From Virgibacillus aidingensis (GTDB taxonomy: Bacteria; Bacillota; Bacilli; Bacillales; Amphibacillaceae), in contig NZ_WIXN01000023.1 of NCBI RefSeq assembly GCF_010994035.1, positions 1-64,000 on the forward strand: 64,000 nt of DNA. The letters are read 5' to 3'. Both the position numbers and the translations under genes were made by a program. Shown in pieces: positions 55,440 through 64,000 of this stretch (positions are counted from its first letter, which is position 1; each line of letters begins with the position of its first letter). The notes under the pieces were generated by a model. It was not told where the DNA came from. It made no database searches and worked only from the letters and a program-made list of their open reading frames with translations.

Positions 55440-56031
55440 TTTGCCACCTCAGTTGTTTATGTTTTATCAAGCTGTTCAATTTTGCAGCTCCCTTATGTAG
55501 TATGGCTAAAACAGTAAAAATTAACAGGATGCCCGCAATATAATCAAAGAATATGATCTCTCCTATAGTTCTGTAAAAGCCGTAACCTGTCATTGTAATA
55601 CTGTAAACCAATTCTCCCGAACAAATGCCAAATAAGCATATTGCTTTTCTGTAAAGCGGCTTTTTAACGAGCAATACAATAAACAAACTGCATGATAGCG
55701 GAATAATTACAGTGATGGGCAAAAACAGCCATACAGGGGCAATATGCAGCCAGAAATGAATGGCAGCATACATGATGGCTACGGTAAAAGAACATAGCAG
55801 CTGATACAGAAAACGCTGCTGCGCAATAATCCATATCGCTGAACCGGTAAAAATCAGCAAAAAAGAGACAGAAATACTATAGTAGCCGACTGTTAAATGG
55901 AGATTTGAACATATAATGATGAACAGCAGCCAATAAGCCAGTATTTTTCTTTTGTTGTTCTTCGTCATAAAAAAAAGAATCCATATTATTAAGATCCAGC
56001 TGAACCAGTAAAAAAACACACCGCTATTCAT
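55432..56031 (-). CDS. yphA: YphA family membrane protein
   Basis: 199 residues, about seven membrane helices, very hydrophobic, with basic ends (MTKNNKRKI, SLIKHKQLRWQNE). The function is unknown. ATG at 56031 follows GGTGAG; the GTG at 56040 is part of that site. First of the yphA-YIEGIA-cap unit. Confidence 0.82.
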   Translation of the reverse strand: MNSGVFFYWFSWILIIWILFFMTKNNKRKILAYWLLFIIICSNLHLTVGYYSISVSFLLIFTGSAIWIIAQQRFLYQLLCSFTVAIMYAAIHFWLHIAPVWLFLPITVIIPLSCSLFIVLLVKKPLYRKAICLFGICSGELVYSITMTGYGFYRTIGEIIFFDYIAGILLIFTVLAILHKGAAKLNSLIKHKQLRWQNE

Positions 56032-56077
56032 TTTACTCACCTGCCATTAGCAGTATAGGTAAAAAGGGTGAATCCTA

Positions 56078-56112
56078 AACAAAAAAGCCTTTCCGGTTAG
56101 GAAAGACTTTTA
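56078..56112 (-). terminator. Terminator of ypfD
   Basis: On the minus strand AAGTCTTTCC, TAACC loop, GGAAAGGCTT and TTTTTG. It lies 40 bases past the ypfD stop. Confidence 0.85.
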
Positions 56113-56151
56113 AGAAAGAAAATCTTATAGATTTAAAAACATCTTCTTGTT

Positions 56152-57282
56152 TTATTTATATTTATTAAGTTTATCCCCTATAAAATCGCCAAATTGAAAA
56201 CCTGATTGATCATCATCTTTCTCGTATTGCTCCAGCTCACTTTTTTCCTGTTCCACTTCCAGCTCTTTTATACTCAGGGAAATCCGCTGTGCCTGTTCAT
56301 TTACATCAAGCACTTTAACATTGATTGTTTGCCCAACTTCGAGCACTTCATGTGGTGTCCCGATATGCCTGTTGGCAATTTGGGAGATATGGACAAGTCC
56401 TTCAACCCCTTCTTTCACTTCCACAAAGGCGCCAAAGTTTACCAGTCTTTTTACCGTTCCTTCCAACGTATCACCCTTTGAAATTTCCTGTTCAATATTT
56501 GTCCACGGGCCAGGCAGAGTATTTTTATGCGATAAAGAAATACGTTCATTATCCCGGTCCACTGATAAAACTTCTACTTCAATTTTATCGCCTTCAGAAA
56601 CTACATCTGAAGCTTTTTCCACGTGGCCGTGTGACAACTGTGAAATATGAACGAGTCCATCTACACCGCCGATATCAACAAAAACACCAAAATCTGTCAA
56701 GCGCTGAACAGTTCCTTCAAGCACTTGCCCTTCTTCCAATGATTGCAATAATTCCTCTTTTTTTGCTTCTAATTCATCCTCTGCCACAGCACGATGGGAT
56801 AAAATGATGCGGTTCTGCTCTTTGTTCAGATCTACTATTTTGACTGTCAGCATTTTATTTTTATAATCGGAAAAATCCTCGACAAAATAGGTTTCCACCA
56901 ATGAAGCAGGGATAAATCCGCGGACACCTACATCCACAACAAGTCCGCCCTTGACAATATCCTTCACTTCTGTTTCAAATACCTCACCACTGTTATATTT
57001 CTCTTCCAGATCCTCCCATGCTTTTTCTGCATCAATTGCACGCTTGGAAATTATTACTTCATCATCTTCCACTTTTTTTACTTTCACTTCCAAAGTATCG
57101 CCCTCATTAACAATCTCGCTTGCCTTTTCTACATGAAGGCTTGAAAGCTCACTAATTGGAAGTATGCCTTCGGTCTTGTAGCCAATATCAACAAGTACCT
57201 GTTTTTCATCAACTTTTACAACGGTACCGTTTAATATGTCTCCTACTTTAATTTCTGTTATTTCATTATTTGCTTCACTCAT
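56152..57282 (-). CDS. ypfD: S1-domain RNA-binding protein (ribosomal protein S1 homologue YpfD)
   Basis: 376 residues with four S1/OB repeats (roughly 15-85, 100-165, 185-255, 272-340). Each has a GxVxxxxxxGxFVDIGG-like core, for example LTDFGVFVDIGGVDGLVHISQLS. It is shorter than E. coli S1 (six repeats), as usual in Bacillus, where it is not an obligate ribosome part. The acidic C-terminal tail is family-like. ATG at 57282 follows GGAGGGT. Confidence 0.93.
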   Translation of the reverse strand: MSEANNEITEIKVGDILNGTVVKVDEKQVLVDIGYKTEGILPISELSSLHVEKASEIVNEGDTLEVKVKKVEDDEVIISKRAIDAEKAWEDLEEKYNSGEVFETEVKDIVKGGLVVDVGVRGFIPASLVETYFVEDFSDYKNKMLTVKIVDLNKEQNRIILSHRAVAEDELEAKKEELLQSLEEGQVLEGTVQRLTDFGVFVDIGGVDGLVHISQLSHGHVEKASDVVSEGDKIEVEVLSVDRDNERISLSHKNTLPGPWTNIEQEISKGDTLEGTVKRLVNFGAFVEVKEGVEGLVHISQIANRHIGTPHEVLEVGQTINVKVLDVNEQAQRISLSIKELEVEQEKSELEQYEKDDDQSGFQFGDFIGDKLNKYK

Positions 57283-57498
57283 ATCCTTAACCCTCCTATG
57301 TACAAATCAAAAACCTTTCCTCTTTATAATTTGACTTATAATTTTCTTATTATTTTACTGTGATTAGCTTCAAAATGCCAGTCATTGCTATATAGTTCTT
57401 TTTATAACTTCTAATAATTTCAATTATTTGTCAAGCAAAAGTGTTTATTTAAAGTATATACTGCTGTTTAGGAACAGACCATTTTATTAAATACATAT

Positions 57499-58179
57499 TT
57501 AAAAACTTTTTTTACTTTCGGCTATCTTTAATATTTTCTCGGCTACCTCGTTGATGTTAAGTGAGGTGGTGTCTATTTCGATGGCTCCTTCCGCTTTTAT
57601 TAACGGGGCTGTTTTGCGTTCGGAATCAAGCTGATCCCGTTGTTCTATTTCCCTTTTTAATTTTTGCAAATCAGCAGGAAACCCTTTCTGCACATTTTCC
57701 TCATATCTGCGTTTTGCCCTCTCTTCTACAGTAGCTTTAAGAAATATTTTTACCTCCGCATTCGGTAAAACATGTGTTCCAATATCTCTTCCGTCCATAA
57801 CCACCCCATTCCCCTGCGCTAATGCCTGCTGTCTATTTACCATTTCCTTTCTGATATTGGGGTGAGCTGCCACGTAAGAAACATTTTTGGTAACTTCTTC
57901 TGTTCTAATTTCACTGGTAACCTCCTTGCCATCCATAAATACAAGCTGCCCTTCTTCACTTTGCTTTAATTCAATTTTTGTCTGCTGCAATAATTCCATT
58001 AACGGTTTTTCTTTATGGAAGTTGATTTTTAATCTGTGCGCTTTTAAAGTAAGCGCCCTGTACATAGCACCTGTGTCGATATAAATATAGGAAAGCCGCT
58101 GAGCCACTATTTTTGCTACGGTGCTCTTCCCGGCAGCTGCCGGCCCATCGATTGCTATAGCTATTTTTTTCTTATTCAT
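57499..58179 (-). CDS. cmk: Cytidylate kinase
   Basis: 226 residues. P-loop [17 protein letters not shown] at 9-25, [24 protein letters not shown] and the [10 protein letters not shown] lid. It phosphorylates CMP and dCMP. ATG at 58179 matches the family start, although the nearest good ribosome site (GAGAGGA) is an unusual 14 bases away; an upstream TTG at 58212 is less likely. Confidence 0.94.
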   Translation of the reverse strand: MNKKKIAIAIDGPAAAGKSTVAKIVAQRLSYIYIDTGAMYRALTLKAHRLKINFHKEKPLMELLQQTKIELKQSEEGQLVFMDGKEVTSEIRTEEVTKNVSYVAAHPNIRKEMVNRQQALAQGNGVVMDGRDIGTHVLPNAEVKIFLKATVEERAKRRYEENVQKGFPADLQKLKREIEQRDQLDSERKTAPLIKAEGAIEIDTTSLNINEVAEKILKIAESKKSF

Positions 58180-58377
58180 TGATAATGCTTCATTCCTCTC
58201 AGTAACCGTCAATATCCTATCGTCGGGTGAAAAAAACTTGACAGTTTGCCAAGTTTTTTCGTTTCTATATTTAATATAACATATACCGGGAAAGCCGGTC
58301 TATGTATATTTAAGTTATCTCTTTACAGAAACCGCCATAATTCGGGCCTGTCGGGCCGAAACGGACTGTTTCATACA

Positions 58378-59043
58378 TTAAAAATGCTGCAGTTCCTTTT
58401 TTCTTGCTTCCCGCTGTTTTTCAAAACAATAACGGATAATTTGCTGCCGGATCTCTTGTTTGAGTGCTGTGAATCTTAAAGAAGCGATGCAAATCCCCCT
58501 GTTTAGTTTATTAATATGTACAAATACAGCTTTTATATTATGGTACTGATATTCCCCATTATACATTTCCAAAACCATCCAAATCCATATATCTTTGCTT
58601 AACTCCAGGTTTATACCGTCTGGTACAATGATCGACATACCGCCGCCGCTTATATCATCGGTAACTGTAGTGAACGGTGAAAATGAATTATTATCGGAAT
58701 AAACAGCTATATCTACAGCAGATTTCACACGTACAAATTCCCGCCGCTGTATTCTTTTTAAATCTTCTTTATTTGGCAGCTTTATGGCAAGTGCCGGAAT
58801 GTTAAGGCTCACTTTTGACACAAGTTCGGTCCGAAACCGGTACACTGACTGATCTTTTCCGATATATGCAGCAAAAAAATGCGCGCCTTTAGGAAGGAGC
58901 TCGGTTTTTTTTGTTTTTTCGTTTACCGGATAATCAATAAACAAATAACGATCATTTCTATCGATTATTTTGCAATAGTATTTTAAAACTTCGGAGACGC
59001 CGTCCATTTTATATTCCAGCTGAAGCAAAGTACCTATTTTCAT
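58378..59043 (-). CDS. motI: Flagellar brake protein MotI (YpfA), PilZ domain
   Basis: 221 residues. An N-terminal YcgR-like domain (about 1-95) precedes a PilZ domain with the cyclic-di-GMP-binding RRxxxR motif (QRREFVRVKS at about 100) and DISGGGMS. In B. subtilis it acts as a clutch on MotA when c-di-GMP is high. ATG at 59043 is eight bases after AAAGGCGG; the TTG two codons earlier is less likely. It lies between ypeB and cmk, as in B. subtilis. Confidence 0.92.
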   Translation of the reverse strand: MKIGTLLQLEYKMDGVSEVLKYYCKIIDRNDRYLFIDYPVNEKTKKTELLPKGAHFFAAYIGKDQSVYRFRTELVSKVSLNIPALAIKLPNKEDLKRIQRREFVRVKSAVDIAVYSDNNSFSPFTTVTDDISGGGMSIIVPDGINLELSKDIWIWMVLEMYNGEYQYHNIKAVFVHINKLNRGICIASLRFTALKQEIRQQIIRYCFEKQREARKKELQHF

Positions 59044-59104
59044 TTTCAATACCGCCTTTATATTGAAGTAAACGTGACTTTAACCCTATTATTACAGAAA
59101 AATC

Positions 59105-59134
59105 TAAAAAAAGGAAGGCTTTTGCCTTCCTTTT
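59105..59134 (-). terminator. Terminator of sleB-ypeB
   Basis: On the minus strand AAAAGGAAGGC and GCCTTCCTTTTTTT form a short-loop hairpin right after the ypeB stop. Confidence 0.88.
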
Positions 59135-60476
59135 AATAGCCGGCGCTATAATTTATTTCGGTACCATCCAGTCTTTCTACTTTTTCTTCCTTTCCATCCA
59201 TGGCATTAATAAAAATACGATAAGTTTCGTCATTCATGACTCCTAAAAATTCATAGGTCAATACTTCCTCGCCTAAGTCGTTGTCAATAACAGCCAGAAA
59301 TTCTTCCTGTATATCTACGCCATTGTTCACCATTTCTTTAGCTTCTTTATCCGAAATTTCCGGATCAGGTATGTCTCTGTCCGTATGGTTCATATAATAG
59401 TTATTAGCAGTAAAGCCGAGTATCTCTCCATCATCCAAGGCTACTTTTACTTCTAAAGCATCAGAAAAAATCCGTACGTCATTCTCTTCATATAAGAAGG
59501 AATAATGTCCCATATTATTATATTGGCTGCTTTGGAAAAGCGTCATATTTTCCAGACCAAGTTTTTTCAAGTAATCCTCTGCTTTTTCCAGCCCTTCATT
59601 TAAACTGATTTCCTGATCATGAATAGGTCTGTTGATGAGCAGGGATAATGGATGCCCGCCTTGCTGTGTTATGTCCATATAGGCATTTTTATTTTCATTT
59701 CGGTATGAAATACTGTATAACGGAATTTCAGATCCTTCCCCGCTTTCCGTTATTGTAATGTTTTCATCATTTTCTACTTCAATCAGGCTTTTGGTTATAT
59801 CCAATGCTTCTTCTTCGCTTATTTCATCCCCTGATAAATTCTTGTACTCATGTTCCCGGGAGGAAGTGCCTATGATGGGAGAGTCTACATTTGTTTCGGA
59901 AAACTCTCCTGCAGTTTTCTCTACAGTTTTAAATCCATCGACAATTGTATTATCAATTTGTGCTTCTTCATTTGCTAAGGCAAGCTGTACATCCATCCAT
60001 CGCAAATTATTTTCCAGGGCAATATGCTGGATTTGTCTTAGTTCATCCTTAATATTACTTGATTGGGAATAGAGCTCTTTCAATGCTTCGGTTTCTTCTT
60101 TCGATAATGGCTCATTCTCCAGATTTCTGACCGCAGTCCGGTAAGTGAAATCCCCTATATTGGATAGGAATTCTTCTGTTTTGTTAAAAGGCAAAAGTCC
60201 CAACGGAAGCTGTCCGACGTCATTTAAAGCCTCCGAGGATAAACGCCAAATATCCACCAGCTGCGGGGACAAGCTGCTTTCGGAGTTCATTGCCAGCGCT
60301 GTGCCAATTTTATCATGCAATAGATCCATGTGATACGATAAATCATGAAATGAACGCTGATAGTCATTTTCCGCCTGGATAAGAATGGCGTTTTTCTCCT
60401 GGTGTTCCTGGTAACCCCAAAAAGCTGTGCCGGCAATCCCAACAGTAAGTGCTGCTATTATAATCCACCTGATCAT
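59133..60476 (-). CDS. ypeB: Germination protein YpeB
   Basis: 447 residues. An N-terminal membrane segment (about 2-22) is followed by a helical N-domain and three PepSY-like modules from about 200 on (for example GDEISEEEALDITKSLIEVE, NEGLEKAEDYLKKLGLENMT, DKEAKEMVNNGVDI). It holds SleB inactive and stable in the spore. It lies 15 bases downstream of sleB, the invariable arrangement in Bacillus. AAGGTGG precedes ATG at 60476. Confidence 0.94.
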   Translation of the reverse strand: MIRWIIIAALTVGIAGTAFWGYQEHQEKNAILIQAENDYQRSFHDLSYHMDLLHDKIGTALAMNSESSLSPQLVDIWRLSSEALNDVGQLPLGLLPFNKTEEFLSNIGDFTYRTAVRNLENEPLSKEETEALKELYSQSSNIKDELRQIQHIALENNLRWMDVQLALANEEAQIDNTIVDGFKTVEKTAGEFSETNVDSPIIGTSSREHEYKNLSGDEISEEEALDITKSLIEVENDENITITESGEGSEIPLYSISYRNENKNAYMDITQQGGHPLSLLINRPIHDQEISLNEGLEKAEDYLKKLGLENMTLFQSSQYNNMGHYSFLYEENDVRIFSDALEVKVALDDGEILGFTANNYYMNHTDRDIPDPEISDKEAKEMVNNGVDIQEEFLAVIDNDLGEEVLTYEFLGVMNDETYRIFINAMDGKEEKVERLDGTEINYSAGY

Positions 60477-60491
60477 ACATATACCACCTTT

Positions 60492-61340
60492 CTAATGACA
60501 AAATATGTGCTTTCCAATCCTTTTTATTTGCGGCCGTGTCCAAATCCATCCGGAAGTTGCGGTATCCGGGTTAAAGTAATAGGTTGCGTTCCCGCTTGGA
60601 TCCCATCCGTTAATGGCATCTAATACTGCCTCGGTCGCTCTTTCATTAGGTGTGAGCCAAATTTGACCATCAGCGACCGCAGTAAAAGCACGCGGCTCAA
60701 AGATCACTCCTGAAACGGTATTTGGAAATGTGGGACTTTCCACCCGATTTAAAATGACAGCTGCCACGGCAACCTGACCTTCGTATGGCTCACCCCGGGC
60801 TTCCCCGTAAACGGCATTTGCCATAAGCTGAATATCATTTTGGGAGAAACCCTGCGGGACATTAACTGCAGTGTTTGCCGCTTCCTCAGCTGGGGCAGAT
60901 TGTTCTGCAGTGCCCCCTCCTTCACCGCCTCCATCTTCTTGGGGAGCGGATTGCTGACGGTTATCTATTCCCCCGTAATGTGTAAACTTTCTTCCTTGAT
61001 TAATTTGCTCCCTGACATGCTGTTCATCATAATTACTTGCATTTGTTAATTTCTGCTTTGTTTCATTTCCGGCCAATCCATCCACTTTCATGCCAAATTC
61101 GTACTGAAAATTACGTAATGCCCAATACGTACCCCATCCGAACACACCATCAATTTGACCGTTATAGAAACCTAAATATTGTAATCTGGCTTGCAGTTCA
61201 ATAACATCATCGCCTACTGCACCATGCTGAATCACTTGTTCACTGAATGCATCGGCATTTTCCTTAGGAAAAACAGCTTCTATTCCAGTAAACAACAAAC
61301 CAATCAGAATGATGGAAAGCGATAATTTTTTATAGCTCAT
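60492..61340 (-). CDS. sleB: Spore cortex-lytic enzyme SleB
   Basis: 282 residues. Signal peptide (about 1-31), N-terminal peptidoglycan-binding domain (GAVGDDVIELQARLQYLGFYNG...), a Gly/Glu/Ala-rich linker (about 130-155) and a C-terminal hydrolase_2 lytic transglycosylase domain. The latter contains LMANAVYGEARGEPYEGQVAVAAVILNRV with the catalytic Glu. It degrades muramic-lactam cortex during germination. AGGAGGAAT precedes ATG at 61340. A weak sigma-G-like TGCATA element lies upstream near 61402. Confidence 0.95.
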   Translation of the reverse strand: MSYKKLSLSIILIGLLFTGIEAVFPKENADAFSEQVIQHGAVGDDVIELQARLQYLGFYNGQIDGVFGWGTYWALRNFQYEFGMKVDGLAGNETKQKLTNASNYDEQHVREQINQGRKFTHYGGIDNRQQSAPQEDGGGEGGGTAEQSAPAEEAANTAVNVPQGFSQNDIQLMANAVYGEARGEPYEGQVAVAAVILNRVESPTFPNTVSGVIFEPRAFTAVADGQIWLTPNERATEAVLDAINGWDPSGNATYYFNPDTATSGWIWTRPQIKRIGKHIFCH

Positions 61341-61471
61341 AAATATTCCTCCTGGTGTTTCTTAGGTTTTGTGGTAATTATTCTTTGGAAAAACTCGATT
61401 ATTATGCATGAATTATGGTTTATCTCATGGCAGGGAACAATAGTGCAAGCCCAGTATAATAACGTATGGAC

Positions 61472-61679
61472 TTTGCCCGGCAAAACCGCGTGGATCCGCA
61501 TTGCCGGGCAAAGCGGCGGTTTTCCTGTGCCATTCATGCGGCAGGAGATGGAAGCCGGGACAAAATTTTAGTTTGGCAGATGAATGGATTTTTGAATAGA
61601 AGATTGCCGGCCGCTGGTTAAACTTCGCTTTTACCTTGGCACAAAACAGGACTAAGTAAACTGCCTGGCCGGCCGGCAA
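61472..61679. repeat. Cluster of TTGCCGG-type inverted repeats
   Basis: TTTGCCCGGCAA (61472-61483) pairs exactly with TTGCCGGGCAAA (61501-61512). AAAACCGC (61482-61489) pairs with GCGGTTTT (61516-61523), giving interleaved arms. A further pair, TTGCCGGCCG (61604-61613) and CGGCCGGCAA (61670-61679), follows. The segment GCCGGCCGCTGGTTAAACTTCGC (two short halves) resembles part of repeat R3, so it may be a decayed family member. Confidence 0.6.
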
Positions 61680-61808
61680 ATATTTTTAATCTTACGGAGA
61701 TGAAGGAGTGTTTGACTGCGCTGAAAAGCCCGCTCCAACGTAATTATTCGTTGGGCTGAAGCAGGGACTGGACTAAATAATACAACTAACTTTTTATCAT
61801 TTCCTGCA

Positions 61809-61839
61809 TACAAAAAAATCCCCTGTCCTGGGACAGGAG
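61809..61839 (-). terminator. Terminator of prsW
   Basis: On the minus strand CTCCTGTCC, CA, GGACAGGGGA and TTTTTTT follow directly after the prsW stop. Confidence 0.88.
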
Positions 61840-61842
61840 ACC

Positions 61843-62520
61843 TCACACTTGTTCTTTTTCTTGCTGAAAAATAAAATCGGGATGCGGCTCGTTAGCTATC
61901 TTTACTCTGCGCAATGCTATAAACCATAAACCAATCATAAAAGGAATCAGTAAAATCAGCCAGTTGCTCTCAATCACGTTCAGCATATAATTATATGTTC
62001 CATGGAGCAGGAATGGCAGGATAAATGCCAGGGTAAGGTTTCTTTTTTTATGGATGCCATTCATTTTGGCTTTTCCAAAATAATACCCCATAATCACACC
62101 AAACAGAGCATGGGAAGAAACCGGAAATAAAGCACGCGAAAATGCATGTTCTATCCCGTTGGCAAGTAAATATAAAATATTTTCCAATGTGGCAAAGCCC
62201 AAACTTATGCTGACTGCATATACAATCCCATCATAATGGGCATCAAATTCAGAATGGTTATAGATGACATAGAAAAAAATGAACCATTTGAAAAATTCTT
62301 CCGTTAAAGCAATAATTAAAAAGGATTGAAGAAAAGGATGATTTCCAAGGAATTCAGCGTTAAATACATATTGAATAAACATAAGCGGAAATACGAGCAA
62401 CGCACCAAGTATGAATGTCCGCAATATAAGGGGAATGGGCTCGGTAAATTTATCCTTTAAATAAAAAAATGACAAAAGTGCAATCGCAGGAGCAATACCT
62501 GCGGATAAAATGGCAAACAT
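61843..62520 (-). CDS. prsW: Membrane protease PrsW (site-1 protease for anti-sigma-W factor)
   Basis: 225 residues with about five to seven membrane helices. The catalytic EExxK-type region is ALTEEFFKWFIFF, and further conserved residues are in EFDAHYDGIVYAVSISLGFATLENI and SSHALFGVIMGYYFG. In B. subtilis it starts cleavage of RsiW under envelope stress. ATG at 62520 matches the known N-terminus (MFAILSAGIAPAIALLSFFY-like). ypdA and gudB, its B. subtilis neighbours, are not between it and ansA. Confidence 0.93.
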   Translation of the reverse strand: MFAILSAGIAPAIALLSFFYLKDKFTEPIPLILRTFILGALLVFPLMFIQYVFNAEFLGNHPFLQSFLIIALTEEFFKWFIFFYVIYNHSEFDAHYDGIVYAVSISLGFATLENILYLLANGIEHAFSRALFPVSSHALFGVIMGYYFGKAKMNGIHKKRNLTLAFILPFLLHGTYNYMLNVIESNWLILLIPFMIGLWFIALRRVKIANEPHPDFIFQQEKEQV

Positions 62521-62670
62521 AAAAGACAACCTCTTTCCAGTGCAATACTTTTATCGTATCATTAAGTGCATATAATGAGAATAGGAAATTTTTTAAAAAC
62601 CAGTATAAGAGAAAAGCTGAATTAAATAACCGAAGTAAAAAGCTTTTACATTCATATACACGAAAGGCAG

Positions 62671-63648
62671 ATGTTTACCATGAAAAAAATATTGCTTATT
62701 CATACAGGCGGAACCATTTCCATGCTTGAAGATAAAAACACCGGAGAAGTTACGACAACGAATAAACATCCGCTAACAGAGCTTTCCTACCATTTGAAGG
62801 CTTATGCTCATGTAGATGAAAAAGTTTTGTTTTCTCTTCCGTCACCACATATCACACCGGACCATATGCTGCAGCTGGCAAAGGAAACAGAAAAAAATCT
62901 TCAGCATTATGAAGGGATTGTAATCACCCACGGGACCGATACACTTGAAGAAACAGCTTACTTCCTGGATCTGGTCATTGAAACTGGAAAACCGATTATA
63001 TTAACGGGTGCGATGCGGTCCAGCAATGAAATCGGTTCAGATGCACTGTATAACTTGATTAGTTCTCTGCGCGTTGCAGTGGAAAAGGAAGCAGAGAATA
63101 AAGGTGTACTGGTTGTCATGAACGATGAAATACATACAGCGAAAAATGTAACCAAAACGTCCACCAGCAATGTAGCTACATTTCAAAGTCCGCAGTACGG
63201 CCCTATAGGTATTGTTACAAAGGAAGCTATTTTATTTCATCATACCGTTTTATCCCGGTATACGTACCCTGTAAAAAGCATTTCCAAAACCGTATATTTG
63301 TTAAAGGCTTATGCAGGGATGGATGCTTCTATAATACAGGCCATAAGCAAGAATGATCCGGATGGGCTGGTGATAGAAGCTTTGGGGCAGGGTAATTTAC
63401 CCAAAGAAGTGATTGGAACTTTACAGGAAATGATTCGAAGTGATATACCAGTCATCATTGTATCGAGATGTTATCAGGGAATTGTTCAGCCGACTTACAG
63501 CTATGAAGGCGGAGGGAGTGACCTGCAGCGTATGGGCCTGATTTTTGCAAATGGTTTAAATGGACCAAAAGCAAGGTTAAAGCTGCTGATTGCATTGGAG
63601 ATGGAAAAGGATTTTACCTCTTTAAAGAGAATATTTGAGGAACATTAA
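62671..63648 (+). CDS. ansA: L-asparaginase, type I (AnsA)
   Basis: 325 residues. The two active-site threonines are visible: TGGTIS near the N-terminus and ITHGTDTLEETAYFL near residue 90. The catalytic Lys lies in LTGAMRSSNE-downstream sequence. No signal peptide, so it is the cytoplasmic type. It hydrolyses asparagine to aspartate and ammonia. ATG at 62671 has AAAGG three bases ahead; ATG at 62680 (three codons in) is a possible alternative. No aspartase gene (ansB) follows. Confidence 0.93.
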   Translation: MFTMKKILLIHTGGTISMLEDKNTGEVTTTNKHPLTELSYHLKAYAHVDEKVLFSLPSPHITPDHMLQLAKETEKNLQHYEGIVITHGTDTLEETAYFLDLVIETGKPIILTGAMRSSNEIGSDALYNLISSLRVAVEKEAENKGVLVVMNDEIHTAKNVTKTSTSNVATFQSPQYGPIGIVTKEAILFHHTVLSRYTYPVKSISKTVYLLKAYAGMDASIIQAISKNDPDGLVIEALGQGNLPKEVIGTLQEMIRSDIPVIIVSRCYQGIVQPTYSYEGGGSDLQRMGLIFANGLNGPKARLKLLIALEMEKDFTSLKRIFEEH

Positions 63649-63679
63649 ACATTGTGCAAAAAACAATACAAACAGAAAA

Positions 63680-63718
63680 AAATGATAGCGGGTTAAAAAA
63701 AGGACCCCGCTATCATTT
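63680..63718 (+). terminator. Terminator-like hairpin after ansA
   Basis: AAATGATAGCGGG (63680-63692) and CCCGCTATCATTT (63706-63718) form a 13-bp stem about 30 bases past the stop. Only a weak T-stretch follows. Confidence 0.7.
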
Positions 63719-63759
63719 GTATTAAAAGGGAAATTTATAGAGCGAGGATGGGGCAAAAC

Positions 63760-64000
63760 AATTTTAGTAAACAGAAACCCGAACATCCTTATACACTAAG
63801 CTAAAAACCCGCTCCGGAAATATACTACGCTTTCACCACTTTCACAAATGCGACATCCGCTCAAACTCCCTTTGGTCGTTTTCCCGGTGTCTGTTTTGCC
63901 GCGGGCGGCTGGTAAGCCTTCTCGTGCGCTTCGTGTTACAATTATCCAGTGGTGCAGCACTTCTCGCAAGTAAAATTGCTAACTCGTCTTTAGGGGTCTT
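63760..64000 (+). repeat. Dispersed intergenic repeat, copy R3, with GCTCCGGAAATATACT block
   Basis: From 63840 it matches R1 (29.7 kb) for about 110 bases: CTCAAACTCCCTTTGGTCG, GGTGTCTGTTTTGCC, GGCGGCTGGTAAGCC, ATCCAG. It ends with GCAGCACTTCTCGC as in R2. Just upstream, CCCGCTCCGGAAATATACTACGC (about 63808-63830) resembles an intergenic repeat I know from other Bacillaceae. No gene is evident to the window's end. Confidence 0.65.

Larger units (their letters stand above)
61341..61842. other. 502-base spacer sleB-prsW with inverted repeats
   Basis: No credible gene. It holds the sleB promoter region, a cluster of GC-rich inverted repeats (61472-61523 and 61604-61679) and the prsW terminator. 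The repeats are noticeably richer in G+C than the flanking DNA. Confidence 0.6.

Noticed and set aside
63649-64000. CRISPR array or phage attachment site at the right end
   Set aside because: The repeated blocks are dispersed single copies tens of kilobases apart, not regularly spaced direct repeats, and no integrase or tRNA is present.

Overview
The window is a chromosomal segment of a low-GC, endospore-forming member of the Bacillaceae. Spore genes (spoIVA, sleB, ypeB, sspM, a spoVIF relative), frequent TTG/GTG starts behind strong GGAGG-type ribosome sites, a class B RNase P RNA and gene order largely shared with the ypb-to-ypd part of the Bacillus subtilis map point this way. A ba3-type oxidase cassette and the kinds of dispersed repeat suggest the Oceanobacillus/Virgibacillus/Lentibacillus side of the family; that placement is inference only.

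Layout. 1-70: 3' end of a group II intron. 160-6300: two ypbQ-like membrane methyltransferase genes flanking a ba3-type cytochrome oxidase cassette, then the type III polyketide synthase bpsA and a THUMP methyltransferase. 6.5-10 kb: rnpB, gpsB, cdd, yppE, a small gene, sspM and yppC. 10.3-13.7 kb: recU-ponA, with ponA carrying two C-terminal fibronectin III-like domains. 13.7-21.5 kb: nth, dnaD, asnS, aspB, ypmB, dinG. 21.6-28.6 kb: panBCD, birA, cca, bshA, mgsA, dapB, ypjD, a packed leftward series covering pantothenate, biotin loading, tRNA ends, bacillithiol, methylglyoxal and lysine/cell-wall precursors. 28.8-36.2 kb: a YitT protein, YugP protease, a shortened ypjB, ypjA, the menaquinol:cytochrome c reductase qcrABC and ypiFBA.

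36.7-47.9 kb is the aromatic/menaquinone block: aroC-aroB-aroH-hisC-tyrA-aroA, cheR, ndk, the heptaprenyl diphosphate synthase and menH genes, the TRAP gene mtrB and hbs. The tryptophan genes and mtrA, which lie here in B. subtilis, are absent. 48.3-61.3 kb holds spoIVA, yphF, yphE, a spoVIF relative, gpsA, der, the YIEGIA membrane pair, yphA, an S1-domain protein gene (ypfD), cmk, motI and the germination pair sleB-ypeB. The window ends with prsW, ansA and repeat-rich DNA.

The genes join respiration (oxidase, bc complex, menaquinone side chain), aromatic and pantothenate synthesis, cell-wall building and division (ponA, gpsB, recU) and spore formation and germination. No new multi-gene defence or biosynthetic system is apparent. 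The less ordinary items are an apparent ATT start in ypjD, a ypjB reduced to signal peptide plus membrane anchor with its ribosome site in a hairpin, a motif-less ypbQ paralogue beside the oxidase, a dispersed repeat family at about 29.7, 36.5 and 63.9 kb, and a cluster of interleaved inverted repeats near 61.5 kb.
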